Of a stretch of DNA of 64,000 nucleotides, positions 45,316 to 54,042 are shown piece after piece; within the stretch, counting starts at the first letter, position 1, and each line of letters opens with the position of its first letter. The notes under the pieces are model-generated. The model ran no database searches. It was not told the DNA's origin and saw nothing but the letters and a program-made list of their open reading frames with translations. The DNA is from Saprospiraceae bacterium (lineage in GTDB: Bacteria; Bacteroidota; Bacteroidia; Chitinophagales; Saprospiraceae), in NCBI GenBank assembly GCA_016710625.1, contig JADJVK010000009.1, forward strand, positions 1-64,000. Direction: 5' to 3'. Position numbers and translations under genes: made by a program.

Positions 45316-45945
45316 TTAATTATTAGTTAAATAAGCTGCAATATCAATTGCAGTGGTTTTTAAACCTTCTTTTCCAGCATTCCAATTTGCAGGACAAACC
45401 TCTCCGAATTCTTCATGGAAATTTAATGCATCCACCATTCTCAAAGCTTCATCCACACTTCTTCCTAAAGGTAAGTCATTTATTATTTGATGACGAACAA
45501 CTCCTTGTTTATCTATTAAAAATAATCCTCTGTATGCTACAGGATTTCCTTCAAATGAGATTTGTCCATCTTCAAAAGAATATTCTCCTGCTAAAACTCC
45601 ATAGTTCATTGCAATCATTTTAGAACAATCTGCAACAATCGGATATTTCACACCTTTAATTCCACCATGGTTTTTTTCTGTATTCAACCATGACCAATGT
45701 GAATATTTTGAGTCAATCGAACAAGCTACAACAGCTGTTCCTCTTTTTTCAAATTCTGATAATTTTTCTTGAAAAGCGATCAATTCGGTTGGGCAAACAA
45801 ATGTAAAATCTAATGGATAAAAGAAAAATACTACATTTTTCTTACCCAAATACTGATTAAGAGAAAAGTTTTCAACAAACTCAGCACCATCAACCACTGC
45901 TTCCTCACTAAAATGAGGAGCTTTTTTTCCTACTAAAACTTTCAT
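45316..45945 (-). CDS. Peroxiredoxin (AhpC/TSA family)
   Basis: A 209-residue 2-Cys peroxiredoxin. FYPLDFTFVCPTELIAF holds the peroxidatic Cys (FVCPTE) and FGEVCPANWNAG the resolving one. SIDSKYSHWSWLN and GVLAGEYSFEDGQISF are also typical. It reduces hydrogen peroxide and organic hydroperoxides. Location between hmgA and hpd in an operon of oxygenases suggests protection against peroxide made as a by-product. Confidence 0.93.
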   Translation of the reverse strand: MKVLVGKKAPHFSEEAVVDGAEFVENFSLNQYLGKKNVVFFFYPLDFTFVCPTELIAFQEKLSEFEKRGTAVVACSIDSKYSHWSWLNTEKNHGGIKGVKYPIVADCSKMIAMNYGVLAGEYSFEDGQISFEGNPVAYRGLFLIDKQGVVRHQIINDLPLGRSVDEALRMVDALNFHEEFGEVCPANWNAGKEGLKTTAIDIAAYLTNN

Positions 45946-45979
45946 TTTTATTAAATTTATTTATTTTAATACAAAATTA

Positions 45980-47134
45980 CTATTCTAACCAAGATTTATA
46001 GTAATCTTTTACATCTATTTTCATAGCTTCTTCAGTTATCATTAATGGGTTAAATGGATCAATCATTACAGCTAGCTCTTCTGTCTCCTTTTTCCCAATA
46101 CTTCTTTCGATAGCTCCTGGATGAGGCCCATGTGGAATTCCACCAGGATGTAATGTGATTTGACCTTTTTCAATATTATTTCTACTCATAAAATCACCGT
46201 CAACATAATATAATAATTCATCGCTATCTATATTGCTATGATGATATGGGGCAGGGATTGAATCAGGATGATAATCATATAACCTAGGAACAAAAGAACA
46301 AATCACAAAATTTGAATTTTCAAATGTTTGATGAATTGGAGGCGGCAAATGGATTCTACCAGTAATTGGTTCAAAATTAAAGATGGAGAAAATATAAGGG
46401 TAATGGTATCCATCCCATCCTGCCACATCAAATGGATGATTTGCATAAACATAAGGAAACATAAATCCTTTTTTCTTAATGTATATATCAAATTCACCGG
46501 TTTCATCATGAGTTTTCAGATTAGATGGTCTAACGATATCTCTTTCGCAAAAAGGTGAATGTTCTAATAATTGACCAAAATCATTCCTATATCTTCTTGG
46601 TGTGAAAATAGGAGAAAAACTTTCTACATACAATAATCTATTATCAGTGGTGTCAAAAATTATTTGATATACCGTTCCTCTTGGAATAATAATATAATCA
46701 CCATATTTGAAGTTAAGCTCACCATACATGGTTAATACTTTTCCACTTCCTTTATGGACGAATAGCATCTCATCTGCATCCGCATTTTTGTAAAAATAAT
46801 CAGTTGATTCTTGTGGTGCTGCTAAACCAATATGCATTGCATGATTGACAAATAAAGTTTTTCGACTTTTCATATAATCTTTTTCAGGACTAATTTGAAA
46901 GCCTTTAAAACTTAATGCATCCAATCCATTTTCAATTGCAATTTTAGGTTGTACGGAATAAGCTTTGTCTTTTTGTTTAACCCTTGTTGGTGGGTGTAAA
47001 TGATAGACTAAGGATGACATTCCAGAAAATCCTTGTGTACCAACAAGTTCTTCTTGATAAAGATTTCCATTCGGTTGTCTGCTTACTGTATGTCTTTTCT
47101 TAGGTACAATACCTAATTGATGATATATTGGCAT
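45980..47134 (-). CDS. hmgA: Homogentisate 1,2-dioxygenase
   Basis: A 384-residue protein. MPIYHQLGIVPKKRHTVSRQ and GNLYQEELVGTQGFSGMSSL are the expected N-terminus. YVESFSPIFTPRRYRNDFGQ, HSPFCERDIVRP and SFVPRLYDYHPDSIPAPYHH are conserved core strings, with the iron site His/Glu in HHSNIDSDELLYYVDGDF and TLHPGGIPHGPHPGAI. It cleaves homogentisate to maleylacetoacetate with O2. It lies 15 bp from paaD and 34 bp from peroxiredoxin. Confidence 0.94.
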   Translation of the reverse strand: MPIYHQLGIVPKKRHTVSRQPNGNLYQEELVGTQGFSGMSSLVYHLHPPTRVKQKDKAYSVQPKIAIENGLDALSFKGFQISPEKDYMKSRKTLFVNHAMHIGLAAPQESTDYFYKNADADEMLFVHKGSGKVLTMYGELNFKYGDYIIIPRGTVYQIIFDTTDNRLLYVESFSPIFTPRRYRNDFGQLLEHSPFCERDIVRPSNLKTHDETGEFDIYIKKKGFMFPYVYANHPFDVAGWDGYHYPYIFSIFNFEPITGRIHLPPPIHQTFENSNFVICSFVPRLYDYHPDSIPAPYHHSNIDSDELLYYVDGDFMSRNNIEKGQITLHPGGIPHGPHPGAIERSIGKKETEELAVMIDPFNPLMITEEAMKIDVKDYYKSWLE

Positions 47135-47149
47135 AGCTTTATATTTCTA

Positions 47150-47650
47150 TTAATGACATTTAAAATAATCAAATGGTTCTTTGCAATCATTACAACTGTA
47201 AAATGATTTACAAGCTGTCGAACCAAATTGAGAAATTAATCTAGTATTTTTTGAAGCACATCTTGGGCAAGTAACAGTTATATCTGATGGTTTCATCCAA
47301 TTCATACAAGAAGAATGCAAAGGTGCAGCAATCCCAAAGTTTCTTAGTTTTTCTTTAGTTGCATCAGACATCATATCTGTTGTCCATGCTGGTGAATAAA
47401 CTAATTTTACCTTTGGATTTTGTACATCATGTTTTTGCAATAATGAAATAATATCTTGTTCGATAATTCCCATTGCAGGACATCCTGAATATGTGGGTGT
47501 TATAATTACTTCGCAAAAATCTTCACTAATATTTACTCCTCTTAAAATACCCATTTCCTGAATAGTAACAACAGGAATCTCAGGATCACAAATTTCAGAT
47601 AGTAAATCAATAATAGAAGATTCTGTATATTTTATTTTACTATTTACCAT
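47150..47650 (-). CDS. paaD: PaaD (PaaJ) accessory protein of phenylacetyl-CoA epoxidase
   Basis: A 166-residue protein. The DUF59/MIP18-type domain SEICDPEIPVVTIQEMGILR, with TPTYSGCPAMGIIEQDI, is like metal-sulfur cluster assembly proteins, and the C-terminus has a zinc ribbon (CPRCASKNTRLIS and CNDCKEPFDYFKC). PaaD is thought to help mature the PaaABC(E) epoxidase. The start overlaps the paaC stop by 7 bp. Confidence 0.92.
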   Translation of the reverse strand: MVNSKIKYTESSIIDLLSEICDPEIPVVTIQEMGILRGVNISEDFCEVIITPTYSGCPAMGIIEQDIISLLQKHDVQNPKVKLVYSPAWTTDMMSDATKEKLRNFGIAAPLHSSCMNWMKPSDITVTCPRCASKNTRLISQFGSTACKSFYSCNDCKEPFDYFKCH

Positions 47651-48402
47651 TTTGCATTTGGATATGCTCTTTGTAAATATTGCATTTCAGTCAATAAATG
47701 TCCTAAGTATTCCGTATGTATTCCTTGTTTTCCACCACTTTGCATGTAATCAACATTTGGAATGTTAATTTCAGATTTTGTCAAAACTTCAGTAATGTTC
47801 TCTAACCATTTTGCTTTTAAACTATTTGTATTTACTGCGATACCTTTTGAATATAAATCATTATAAGTTTCATCGCTTTCGAACAATTCTCCAGTAAACA
47901 TCCAAATTTCGTTGATTGCATTTTGCAATTTTGTATGACTTAATTCAGTGCCTAAACCTAAACGATAGCACCAATCTCTTGCATGTACAAAATGATATCT
48001 TACTTCTTTCAGTACTTTTGATGAAATACCAGCAATAGTTTCATCTTTTGAATTGGATAATTCAGTAAACAATAAAACATCATAAGTTGATAGAATCAAT
48101 TGTTTAGCAATAGTATATGCAAAATCACCATTGGGCAACTCTGTAATTAAATGATTATAAAATTGTCGCTCCCCTCTTTTATATGCTAAATCATCTTCAG
48201 TTCTACCTTTTCCCTCTATCTCTCCAGCATATTTTAAGAATGACGAAGCTCTACCAATTTGATCCAGAGCAATGTTTGTTAATGCTAAATCTTCTTCCAG
48301 AAATGGTCCTCTACTACACAATTCTGATAACCGATAACTGTGAATTAATGCATTATCTCCTAAATGCAATAAATATTTAAATAAATCAGATTGATTTGTC
48401 AT
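47644..48402 (-). CDS. paaC: Phenylacetyl-CoA epoxidase subunit PaaC
   Basis: A 252-residue protein. YLLHLGDNALIHSYRLSELC, then ALTNIALDQIGRASSFLKYA, LILSTYDVLLFTELSNSKDE and VRYHFVHARDWCYRLGLGTE match PaaC. It is the non-catalytic ferritin-like partner of PaaA in the multicomponent monooxygenase. It lies 11 bp after paaB and overlaps paaD by 7 bp. Confidence 0.93.
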   Translation of the reverse strand: MTNQSDLFKYLLHLGDNALIHSYRLSELCSRGPFLEEDLALTNIALDQIGRASSFLKYAGEIEGKGRTEDDLAYKRGERQFYNHLITELPNGDFAYTIAKQLILSTYDVLLFTELSNSKDETIAGISSKVLKEVRYHFVHARDWCYRLGLGTELSHTKLQNAINEIWMFTGELFESDETYNDLYSKGIAVNTNSLKAKWLENITEVLTKSEINIPNVDYMQSGGKQGIHTEYLGHLLTEMQYLQRAYPNAKW

Positions 48403-48413
48403 TTCAAAAAAGT

Positions 48414-48698
48414 TTATATTTGTTTAGCACCTTCTGGCATCACATAAAAAGTTGGGTGACGATAGATTTTATCATTTGCAGGCTCAAAGAACATTTCTGC
48501 ATCATTAGTTGTAGATGCTACAACAAATTTAGAAGGAACCACCCATATACTACTTCCCTCATTTCTTCTTGTATAGGTATCTCTTGCATTTTGTAATGCC
48601 ATTTGTGCATCAGAAGCATGTACACTGCCTGCATGTACATGATGTGCACCTATCTTGCTTTGAATAAAAACTTCCCAAAGATCTAATTGTGTATCCAT
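48414..48698 (-). CDS. paaB: Phenylacetyl-CoA epoxidase subunit PaaB
   Basis: A 94-residue protein. LDLWEVFIQSKIGAHHVHAG, then SVHASDAQMALQNARDTYTR and SSIWVVPSKFVVAST, is the PaaB pattern. PaaB links PaaA-PaaC complexes. It lies 38 bp after paaA and 11 bp before paaC. Confidence 0.93.
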   Translation of the reverse strand: MDTQLDLWEVFIQSKIGAHHVHAGSVHASDAQMALQNARDTYTRRNEGSSIWVVPSKFVVASTTNDAEMFFEPANDKIYRHPTFYVMPEGAKQI

Positions 48699-48736
48699 AG
48701 TTTTAATATTGTTCTAATTTACTGATTTTATTAATG

Positions 48737-49672
48737 TTAAATAGCATTTGGTTGAATCTTTTGGCTATAAGCTAAAGCAGCTTCTCTAACCCATGCACCT
48801 TCATTGTGGTATTTTATATGATGATTGATCCTTTGTTTATTACATGGACCATTTCCACTTATAACTTTATTGAATTCGTCCCAATCAATTTCGCCATAGT
48901 CATAACATTGCTTTTCATCATTCCATTTTAAATCGGGATCTGGAACTGTCAAACCAATAACTTCAGCTTGTTGAACTGTTTTGTCAATAAATTTTTGACG
49001 CAATTCATCATTACCTTTCCTTTTGATTTTCCATTTGAATGCATTTCCTGAATTTGGTGAATCACTATCATGAGGTCCGAACATCATTAAAGAAGGCCAC
49101 CACCATCTATTCATTGCATCTTGAGCCATTTCTTTCTGTTCAGCTGTGCCATTCATCATGTGAGCCATTATTTCATAACCCTGTCTTTGATGAAAGCTTT
49201 CTTCCTTGCAAATTCTAAACATTGCTCTAGCATAGGGACCATAAGAAGTTCTTTGTAAAGAAACTTGATTAACAATAGCTGCTCCGTCAACCAACCAACC
49301 AATTGCTCCAATATCAGCCCAAGTAAGTGCTGGATAATTAAAAATATTTGAATATTTGGCTTTGCCAGAATGCAATTGAGCTATTAATTCTTCTCTTGAA
49401 ATATTTAAAGTTTCAGCTGCACTATAAAGATAAAGACCATGACCAGCTTCATCTTGAATCTTAGCTAACAAGATCTGTTTAGCTCTTAAGCTAGGTGCTC
49501 TATTTATCCAATTGCCTTCAGGTTGCATTCCAATCACCTCTGAATGAGCATGTTGGGAGATTTGACGGATGAGGTGCTCACGATATTTATCGGGCATAGC
49601 ATCTTTAGGTTCTATAAATAAATCCTTATCAATTTTTTGTTGAAAATCATTTTCTATAGCCGCTACATTCAT
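48737..49672 (-). CDS. paaA: Phenylacetyl-CoA epoxidase catalytic subunit PaaA
   Basis: A 311-residue di-iron protein. QISQHAHSEVIGMQPEGNWI, AKIQDEAGHGLYLYSAAETL, FRICKEESFHQRQGYEIMAH (ligand-bearing helices with ExxH) and NRWWWPSLMMFGPHDSDS identify PaaA. The enzyme forms the ring epoxide of phenylacetyl-CoA with O2. It is the first gene of the minus-strand cluster; a CRP-like palindrome and a -7-like box lie just upstream. PaaE, the reductase, and PaaG/Z are not in the window. Confidence 0.95.
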   Translation of the reverse strand: MNVAAIENDFQQKIDKDLFIEPKDAMPDKYREHLIRQISQHAHSEVIGMQPEGNWINRAPSLRAKQILLAKIQDEAGHGLYLYSAAETLNISREELIAQLHSGKAKYSNIFNYPALTWADIGAIGWLVDGAAIVNQVSLQRTSYGPYARAMFRICKEESFHQRQGYEIMAHMMNGTAEQKEMAQDAMNRWWWPSLMMFGPHDSDSPNSGNAFKWKIKRKGNDELRQKFIDKTVQQAEVIGLTVPDPDLKWNDEKQCYDYGEIDWDEFNKVISGNGPCNKQRINHHIKYHNEGAWVREAALAYSQKIQPNAI

Positions 49673-49688
49673 ATATATAAAATTTTAA

Positions 49689-49696
49689 CAAAGTTA
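49689..49696 (-). promoter_or_regulatory. -7-like box of the paaA operon (TAACTTTG)
   Basis: The minus-strand string TAACTTTG fits TAnnTTTG. It lies 16 bp before the paaA ATG, giving a transcript start near 49682. No TTTG box is 20 nt upstream; the CRP-like palindrome covers that area, as expected for an activator-dependent promoter. Confidence 0.55.
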
Positions 49697-49708
49697 ATTA
49701 ATATATAA

Positions 49709-49742
49709 TCTATATTTTGTGATAAGCATCACAAAATATAGA
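49709..49742. promoter_or_regulatory. Perfect 15+15 bp palindrome with CRP-type core upstream of paaA
   Basis: TCTATATTTTGTGAT and ATCACAAAATATAGA are perfect reverse complements separated by AAGC. The core TGTGA-TAAGCA-TCACA is the CRP consensus half-site pair with N6. Its centre (49725.5) is 36.5 nt from the near end of the TAACTTTG box, thus about -43 from the inferred start, as for class II activators. A Crp/Fnr gene with matching recognition residues lies 2.9 kb away. Confidence 0.75.
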
Positions 49743-49764
49743 TTTGCCATTTTTATACAAAAAA

Positions 49765-49794
49765 AATAGCTTTCAGTTATGACTGAAAGCTATT
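49765..49794 (-). terminator. Terminator after cytochrome c peroxidase gene
   Basis: AATAGCTTTCAGT (49765-49777) and ACTGAAAGCTATT (49782-49794) pair perfectly around TATG. Read on the minus strand it ends in a T-run. It isolates the paa operon promoter from upstream transcription. Confidence 0.88.
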
Positions 49795-49816
49795 AAACAA
49801 AATAAATCGATATATG

Positions 49817-51160
49817 TTAATTACAACCCATCTCTAATTTTGATCTTGTGTCATTATTTGGGAAACAATTACCTGACGTTACTGAACTTGGTTTGTATCT
49901 AATTAAATTTGGATCAAATAATCCGTTTTCAATAAGCTCAGTTAAATCATTCACTTCTTTCTCTGTCAATCCTAAAGGTTTGAAGAAAGGATCTAATCTT
50001 TCAGTAGTTACATTTGGATTTTCAGGTAAGGCATAATTAAAATATTGTACAACATCTTTTAAGTTATGTTTACTAGCTCCATGGAAATAAAAGTCATTTC
50101 CTTTCATATTGTAAAGTTCAGGTACTTTGAATTTGTATAAGTCATTGTTATCCAAAGTAAAACTAGCTCTACCTTTACTTCTACCATCATTAGTTTTAAA
50201 TACTGTTTCTCCTATTTGATCAAGGTCTTTTACACCAACAGCAGCAAATCTTTGACCATTCAAAGAAGGACCATTATGGCAATTTACACATTTTGCTTTG
50301 CCAAAAAATAAAGCAGCACCATTCTTTTGCTCAATAGTCATTGCTGATTTATCACCCTTCAACCATTTTTGGAAAGGAGCTTGATTGGTATAAATTGATC
50401 TAAAATATGCAGCTAGGGCATGTGAAGCAGCTTGTGGAGAATATCTTTCTTGTTCATTTAAATCAGGAAATGCTTTATCAAACATAGCAGTATAACCTAA
50501 TTTATCTAAAATATCTTTATTAATAACTTGTCTATGAACGATTAAAGCTCTAGTAATTACTGCTTCTAATCCTTCTCTGTTTTCAAGATTGATTTTAGTC
50601 AATGTATCTCCCACACCCCATACACTTTCAGTACCTTCATTCATGCCAAAGGATCCAAAAGCTCCATTCCATAAGGCATTTCTAACATAAGAAAGATTAA
50701 TAACTGGCAATGGTCTTGCACCTTGAGCATCTACTTCAGTACCATCGTAAGTTGGATTTTTGAATCTGCCACTTCCAAGAACTCCATAGCCAATACCACC
50801 ATCAGCTATACCTTGAAATCTACCTGCAGTAAAATTCTTTTCTGGAATGTGACAAGAGCTACAAGAATAAGTAGCAATTGAAACTGCTTTTTTAGGTGCA
50901 ATACCGATACCAGTTTCAAAAAATAAAAGATTACCTAATTCTACCTTTTCTTTAGTGACTGGATTCTTTGGATCTTGATTTGGGAAATTGGCATAATCTG
51001 AACTTTCAGGCATGATAAACCAATTGATATTTCCTGTTTTACTGTGAGTTTTTATGGAACTTTCCAAATCTAAATCTTGCTGAGTATAAACTGGCTCATA
51101 CTTACAAGATACTAAATAAATAAATAGACAACCTACCGTTGCAATTATTAATTTCTTCAT
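49817..51160 (-). CDS. Di-haem cytochrome c peroxidase (MauG/CcpA family) lipoprotein
   Basis: A 447-residue protein from the ATG at 51160 (14 codons of open frame precede it). MKKLIIATVGCLFIYLVSC is a lipoprotein signal with lipobox Cys19. The haem sites are CSSCH (about residue 105) and CVNCH (about 285). GNLLFFETGIGIAPKKAVS, VINLSYVRNALWNGAFGSFG and KFKVPELYNMKGNDFYFHGA are usual for this family. It reduces periplasmic hydrogen peroxide with electrons from cytochrome c. A CRP-like site at 51229-51244 sits upstream with the same spacing as in front of paaA. DoxX is divergent. Confidence 0.9.
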   Translation of the reverse strand: MKKLIIATVGCLFIYLVSCKYEPVYTQQDLDLESSIKTHSKTGNINWFIMPESSDYANFPNQDPKNPVTKEKVELGNLLFFETGIGIAPKKAVSIATYSCSSCHIPEKNFTAGRFQGIADGGIGYGVLGSGRFKNPTYDGTEVDAQGARPLPVINLSYVRNALWNGAFGSFGMNEGTESVWGVGDTLTKINLENREGLEAVITRALIVHRQVINKDILDKLGYTAMFDKAFPDLNEQERYSPQAASHALAAYFRSIYTNQAPFQKWLKGDKSAMTIEQKNGAALFFGKAKCVNCHNGPSLNGQRFAAVGVKDLDQIGETVFKTNDGRSKGRASFTLDNNDLYKFKVPELYNMKGNDFYFHGASKHNLKDVVQYFNYALPENPNVTTERLDPFFKPLGLTEKEVNDLTELIENGLFDPNLIRYKPSSVTSGNCFPNNDTRSKLEMGCN

Positions 51161-51199
51161 GGCAATAATAATATGTTTTAAATATACCGTAATATTAAG

Positions 51200-51207
51200 C
51201 AAAAATA
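51200..51207 (-). promoter_or_regulatory. -7-like box of cytochrome c peroxidase gene (TATTTTTG)
   Basis: TATTTTTG on the minus strand fits TAnnTTTG. The CRP-like site centre is 36.5 nt away, the same as at paaA, implying an activator-dependent promoter with a start near 51193. Confidence 0.55.
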
Positions 51208-51228
51208 TTGGAATTCATATATAGATAA

Positions 51229-51244
51229 CGTGATTTCCATCACA
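51229..51244. promoter_or_regulatory. CRP-like site upstream of cytochrome c peroxidase gene
   Basis: CGTGA-TTTCCA-TCACA has palindromic GTGAT and ATCAC around TTCC and matches TGTGA-N6-TCACA at nine of ten positions. It may also serve the divergent DoxX gene (start 51483), although that is 240 bp away. Confidence 0.65.
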
Positions 51245-51482
51245 AAAGCTGAAAATAAATCAATTATTAGAAAATTCTAATAATTGGATTAAAAGATGTT
51301 TTTATCCATATTTAACTTCTCAAAACTATATCTAAAACTGTATTTTTCAATAATAATTCAGTTATATTTTATTTAATAATATATAAAATGGTTAGATATA
51401 ATTTGTTTCAAACTAATTTGATAATTGAAAATGGTTACAAATTTGATGAACAATCGATATTGTTAATATTTATTTACTATTT

Positions 51483-51914
51483 ATGGAAAATATTGCCATT
51501 TATAAAATTTCAAAAAAATCTATAACTTTTTTAAGAATAAGCATTGGAATAATTTATTTTTGGTTCGGGGCATTGAAATTTTTTCATGGATATAGTCCAG
51601 CGGAGGATTTAGCAATCAATACAATTAATAAACTCACATTTGGTTTAGTACCAATGCCATATAATATAAATATTTTAGCATTTTGGGAATGTTTGGTTGG
51701 ATTATTACTGATGTTTGGTTTTTACATCAAAATCGCATTAATCCTTTTATTCGTACATATGATTTGTACTTTTTTGCCTTTTTTCTTTTTTCCAGATTTA
51801 TCGTTTAATATTATGCCGTATGGGTTTTCATTAGTTGGACAATATATTATGAAAAACATAATTATTATTTGTGCATCCTATATAATTTGGCAAACTGTGG
51901 AGGAGAAATCATAG
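51483..51914 (+). CDS. DoxX-like membrane protein
   Basis: A 143-residue protein with four hydrophobic helices (ISIGIIYFWFGALKFF, ILAFWECLVGLLLMFGFYI, IALILLFVHMICTFLPFFFF, IMKNIIIICASYIIW). FLRISIGIIYFWFGALKFFH is typical of the DoxX/DUF417-like family. It may be linked to quinone or thiol oxidation, but no partner is visible. It ends convergently with the Crp/Fnr gene, overlapping by 6 bp. Confidence 0.75.
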   Translation: MENIAIYKISKKSITFLRISIGIIYFWFGALKFFHGYSPAEDLAINTINKLTFGLVPMPYNINILAFWECLVGLLLMFGFYIKIALILLFVHMICTFLPFFFFPDLSFNIMPYGFSLVGQYIMKNIIIICASYIIWQTVEEKS

Positions 51915-52613
51915 ATTATTTGCAATTTCTTTTAGTTTATTTATATCTAAGATTTTAATTTTCTTTTGGATAAGATCGATTATTTTATTTGATTTTAACT
52001 GGTAAAGTATTCTAGTAGCTGTTTCTCTGGTAGTTCCTGACAAACCTGCAATCTCTTGTCTTTTTACAACAATATTAATTGTTGAATTATCTTTTTCATA
52101 ACCATAATTCTTTATTAAAACCAACAAACATTGAGCTACTCTGTCTTTTACAGGTTGTTGTGCTGTAATTGTAATTTTTCTTTCAGCTTGTTTTAATTCT
52201 TCCGATAATAAGTTGGCAATTTTCATTAATAATTTTGCATTATTTTTCACAAAATCATAAAATTGCGATTTTGGAATAAAACAAACTTTCGAATGCTCAA
52301 TAGACATCGCTGAACAAGAATATTGGTCTTCACCAAATAAGGCTCTATATCCCAAAATATCGCCATCATGGGCTAAATGTACGATTTGCTCTTTACCATC
52401 AAAACCTATTTGAGATAGTTTGATTTTACCTTCATTCAAACAATATAACCCTTTTGGAAAAACGCCTTCTGTGAATAAAGACTCTCCTTTTTTTATCGAA
52501 AATCTATTTTTAATACTTTCTAATAATTTTAATTCCTCATTGTTGAGGCCCTCAAAAATGGATTGACTTCTTCCTTTACAATTTATGCAATTGATGTTTT
52601 CCAATGCAATCAT
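51909..52613 (-). CDS. Crp/Fnr family transcriptional regulator
   Basis: A 234-residue protein. The N-terminal cyclic-nucleotide-binding-like beta roll is present (SIKKGESLFTEGVFPKGLYC, then GKIKLSQIGFDGKEQIVHLA). A long helix precedes the C-terminal HTH, VKRQEIAGLSGTTRETATRI. Its recognition helix carries R-E-x-x-x-R at the positions of CRP Arg180, Glu181 and Arg185, which predicts TGTGA half-sites. The N-terminal CINCKGR has two close Cys residues (9 and 12), with three more in the roll, so a redox or Fe-S sensing role like that of FNR is possible but not shown. Likely targets are the paaA and ccp promoters. Confidence 0.9.
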   Translation of the reverse strand: MIALENINCINCKGRSQSIFEGLNNEELKLLESIKNRFSIKKGESLFTEGVFPKGLYCLNEGKIKLSQIGFDGKEQIVHLAHDGDILGYRALFGEDQYSCSAMSIEHSKVCFIPKSQFYDFVKNNAKLLMKIANLLSEELKQAERKITITAQQPVKDRVAQCLLVLIKNYGYEKDNSTINIVVKRQEIAGLSGTTRETATRILYQLKSNKIIDLIQKKIKILDINKLKEIANNL

Positions 52614-52967
52614 GTATATATTTTATTATTTAACAAAAATAAGCATTTAATAGCAATTATACCCTTTTTAAATGATTTGAATCAAATTGATTTCACTCAA
52701 AAAAATATTTTATAAATGTTTGATTTTGTTTCAATTTTGGTTTGTTAAATGTTATCGAAATTAATTATGGTAAATTACCTTTATATAAATAAAAATAAGT
52801 ATAATATTTTGCTAACTATCTAAAAAGATTTTATAAATTTTTTATCATTAAATGATTCATTTTTTACTCCAATTATAATTCATTAAAATTGAAATAATAT
52901 TTATAATTTCTTTTATATATTTGATTTTTTTGATAAATATTGAAAATCAAAACGAAATAAGAAATAT
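52614..52967. other. AT-rich divergent region between Crp/Fnr gene and KAS III-like gene
   Basis: No gene is visible. TATTTTTG on the minus strand (52634-52641) fits a -7 box for the Crp/Fnr gene; no TGTGA-N6-TCACA site is at the spacing seen at paaA, so autoregulation through the same geometry is not evident. Confidence 0.45.
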
Positions 52968-54026
52968 ATGAATATTCGAATAACTGGATCAGGTTCTTAC
53001 ATACCAACTGAAAGAATTACAAATTTAGACTTTGCAAAACATGATTTCTTAAATGAAGATGGGACAAAATACCCATTTTCTAATGATGTTGTAGCAGAAA
53101 AATTTCTAGAAATTACAGGGATTCAAGAACGAAGATATGCTACAGATGATTTATTGACTTCTGATATTGCTTTTATAGCTGCAGATAGAGCAATAAAAGA
53201 TGCAAAAATTGACCCTGAAACACTGGATTATATTATTCTTGCCCACAATTTTGGTAATGTAAAAAAAGGTGCTATTCAAAGTGATATCCTTCCTAGTTTA
53301 GCATCGAGAGTTAAACATAGTTTAAAGATAAAGAATCCAAAATGTGTTGCTTATGATATTCTTTTTGGCTGCCCAGGTTGGATAGAAGGTGTAATTCAGG
53401 CTTATGCATTTATAAAAGCTGGTATGGCTAAAAAATGTTTGGTGATTGGTGCTGAAACTTTATCCAGAGTTGTCGATGTACATGATAGAGATAGTATGAT
53501 TTATTCTGATGGAGCTGGGGCGACTATAATAGAATCTACCAATGAAGCTGGAGGAATTTTAGCTCATGAATCTGCTACTTTTGCCTATGACGAAGCATAT
53601 TATTTATATTTTGGAAACTCTTACAACAAATCACATGATGAAAATGTAAGATATATAAAGATGTATGGGAGAAAAATTTATGAGTTTGCTCTTAGTAATG
53701 TTCCAAAAGCAATGAAAAGTTGTTTGGATAAATCAGGATATGATATCAGCAATTTAAAGAAGGTTTTGATTCATCAGGCAAATGAAAAAATGGATGACGC
53801 AATAATTCAAAGATTTTTCAAATTATATAAAGAAAAAACTCCTGAAAATGTGATGCCCATGAGTATTCATAAATTAGGAAACTCAAGTGTTGCTACGATT
53901 CCAACTTTATATGATTTACTTTCAAAAAATAAAATTGATAATCAATTAATCAATAAAGGTGATTTAATTATGTTTGCATCAGTTGGAGCAGGCATGAATA
54001 TCAATGCTTTTATCTATCAATATTAA
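52968..54026 (+). CDS. 3-oxoacyl-ACP synthase III-like enzyme
   Basis: A 352-residue protein. The KAS III catalytic triad is present: Cys in YDILFGCPGWIEGV, His in VLIHQANEKMDDAIIQRFFK and Asn in LGNSSVATIPTLYDLL. FASVGAGMNINAFIY closes the fold. FabH uses acetyl-CoA and malonyl-ACP to start fatty acid chains, but this relative has a long insert at residues 20-45 and may condense other acyl groups. It is preceded and followed by long AT-rich gaps, so it may be a single gene. Distinct from the essential fabH of the fatty acid operon, I infer. Confidence 0.85.
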   Translation: MNIRITGSGSYIPTERITNLDFAKHDFLNEDGTKYPFSNDVVAEKFLEITGIQERRYATDDLLTSDIAFIAADRAIKDAKIDPETLDYIILAHNFGNVKKGAIQSDILPSLASRVKHSLKIKNPKCVAYDILFGCPGWIEGVIQAYAFIKAGMAKKCLVIGAETLSRVVDVHDRDSMIYSDGAGATIIESTNEAGGILAHESATFAYDEAYYLYFGNSYNKSHDENVRYIKMYGRKIYEFALSNVPKAMKSCLDKSGYDISNLKKVLIHQANEKMDDAIIQRFFKLYKEKTPENVMPMSIHKLGNSSVATIPTLYDLLSKNKIDNQLINKGDLIMFASVGAGMNINAFIYQY

Positions 54027-54042
54027 AACATTAATAATACAA

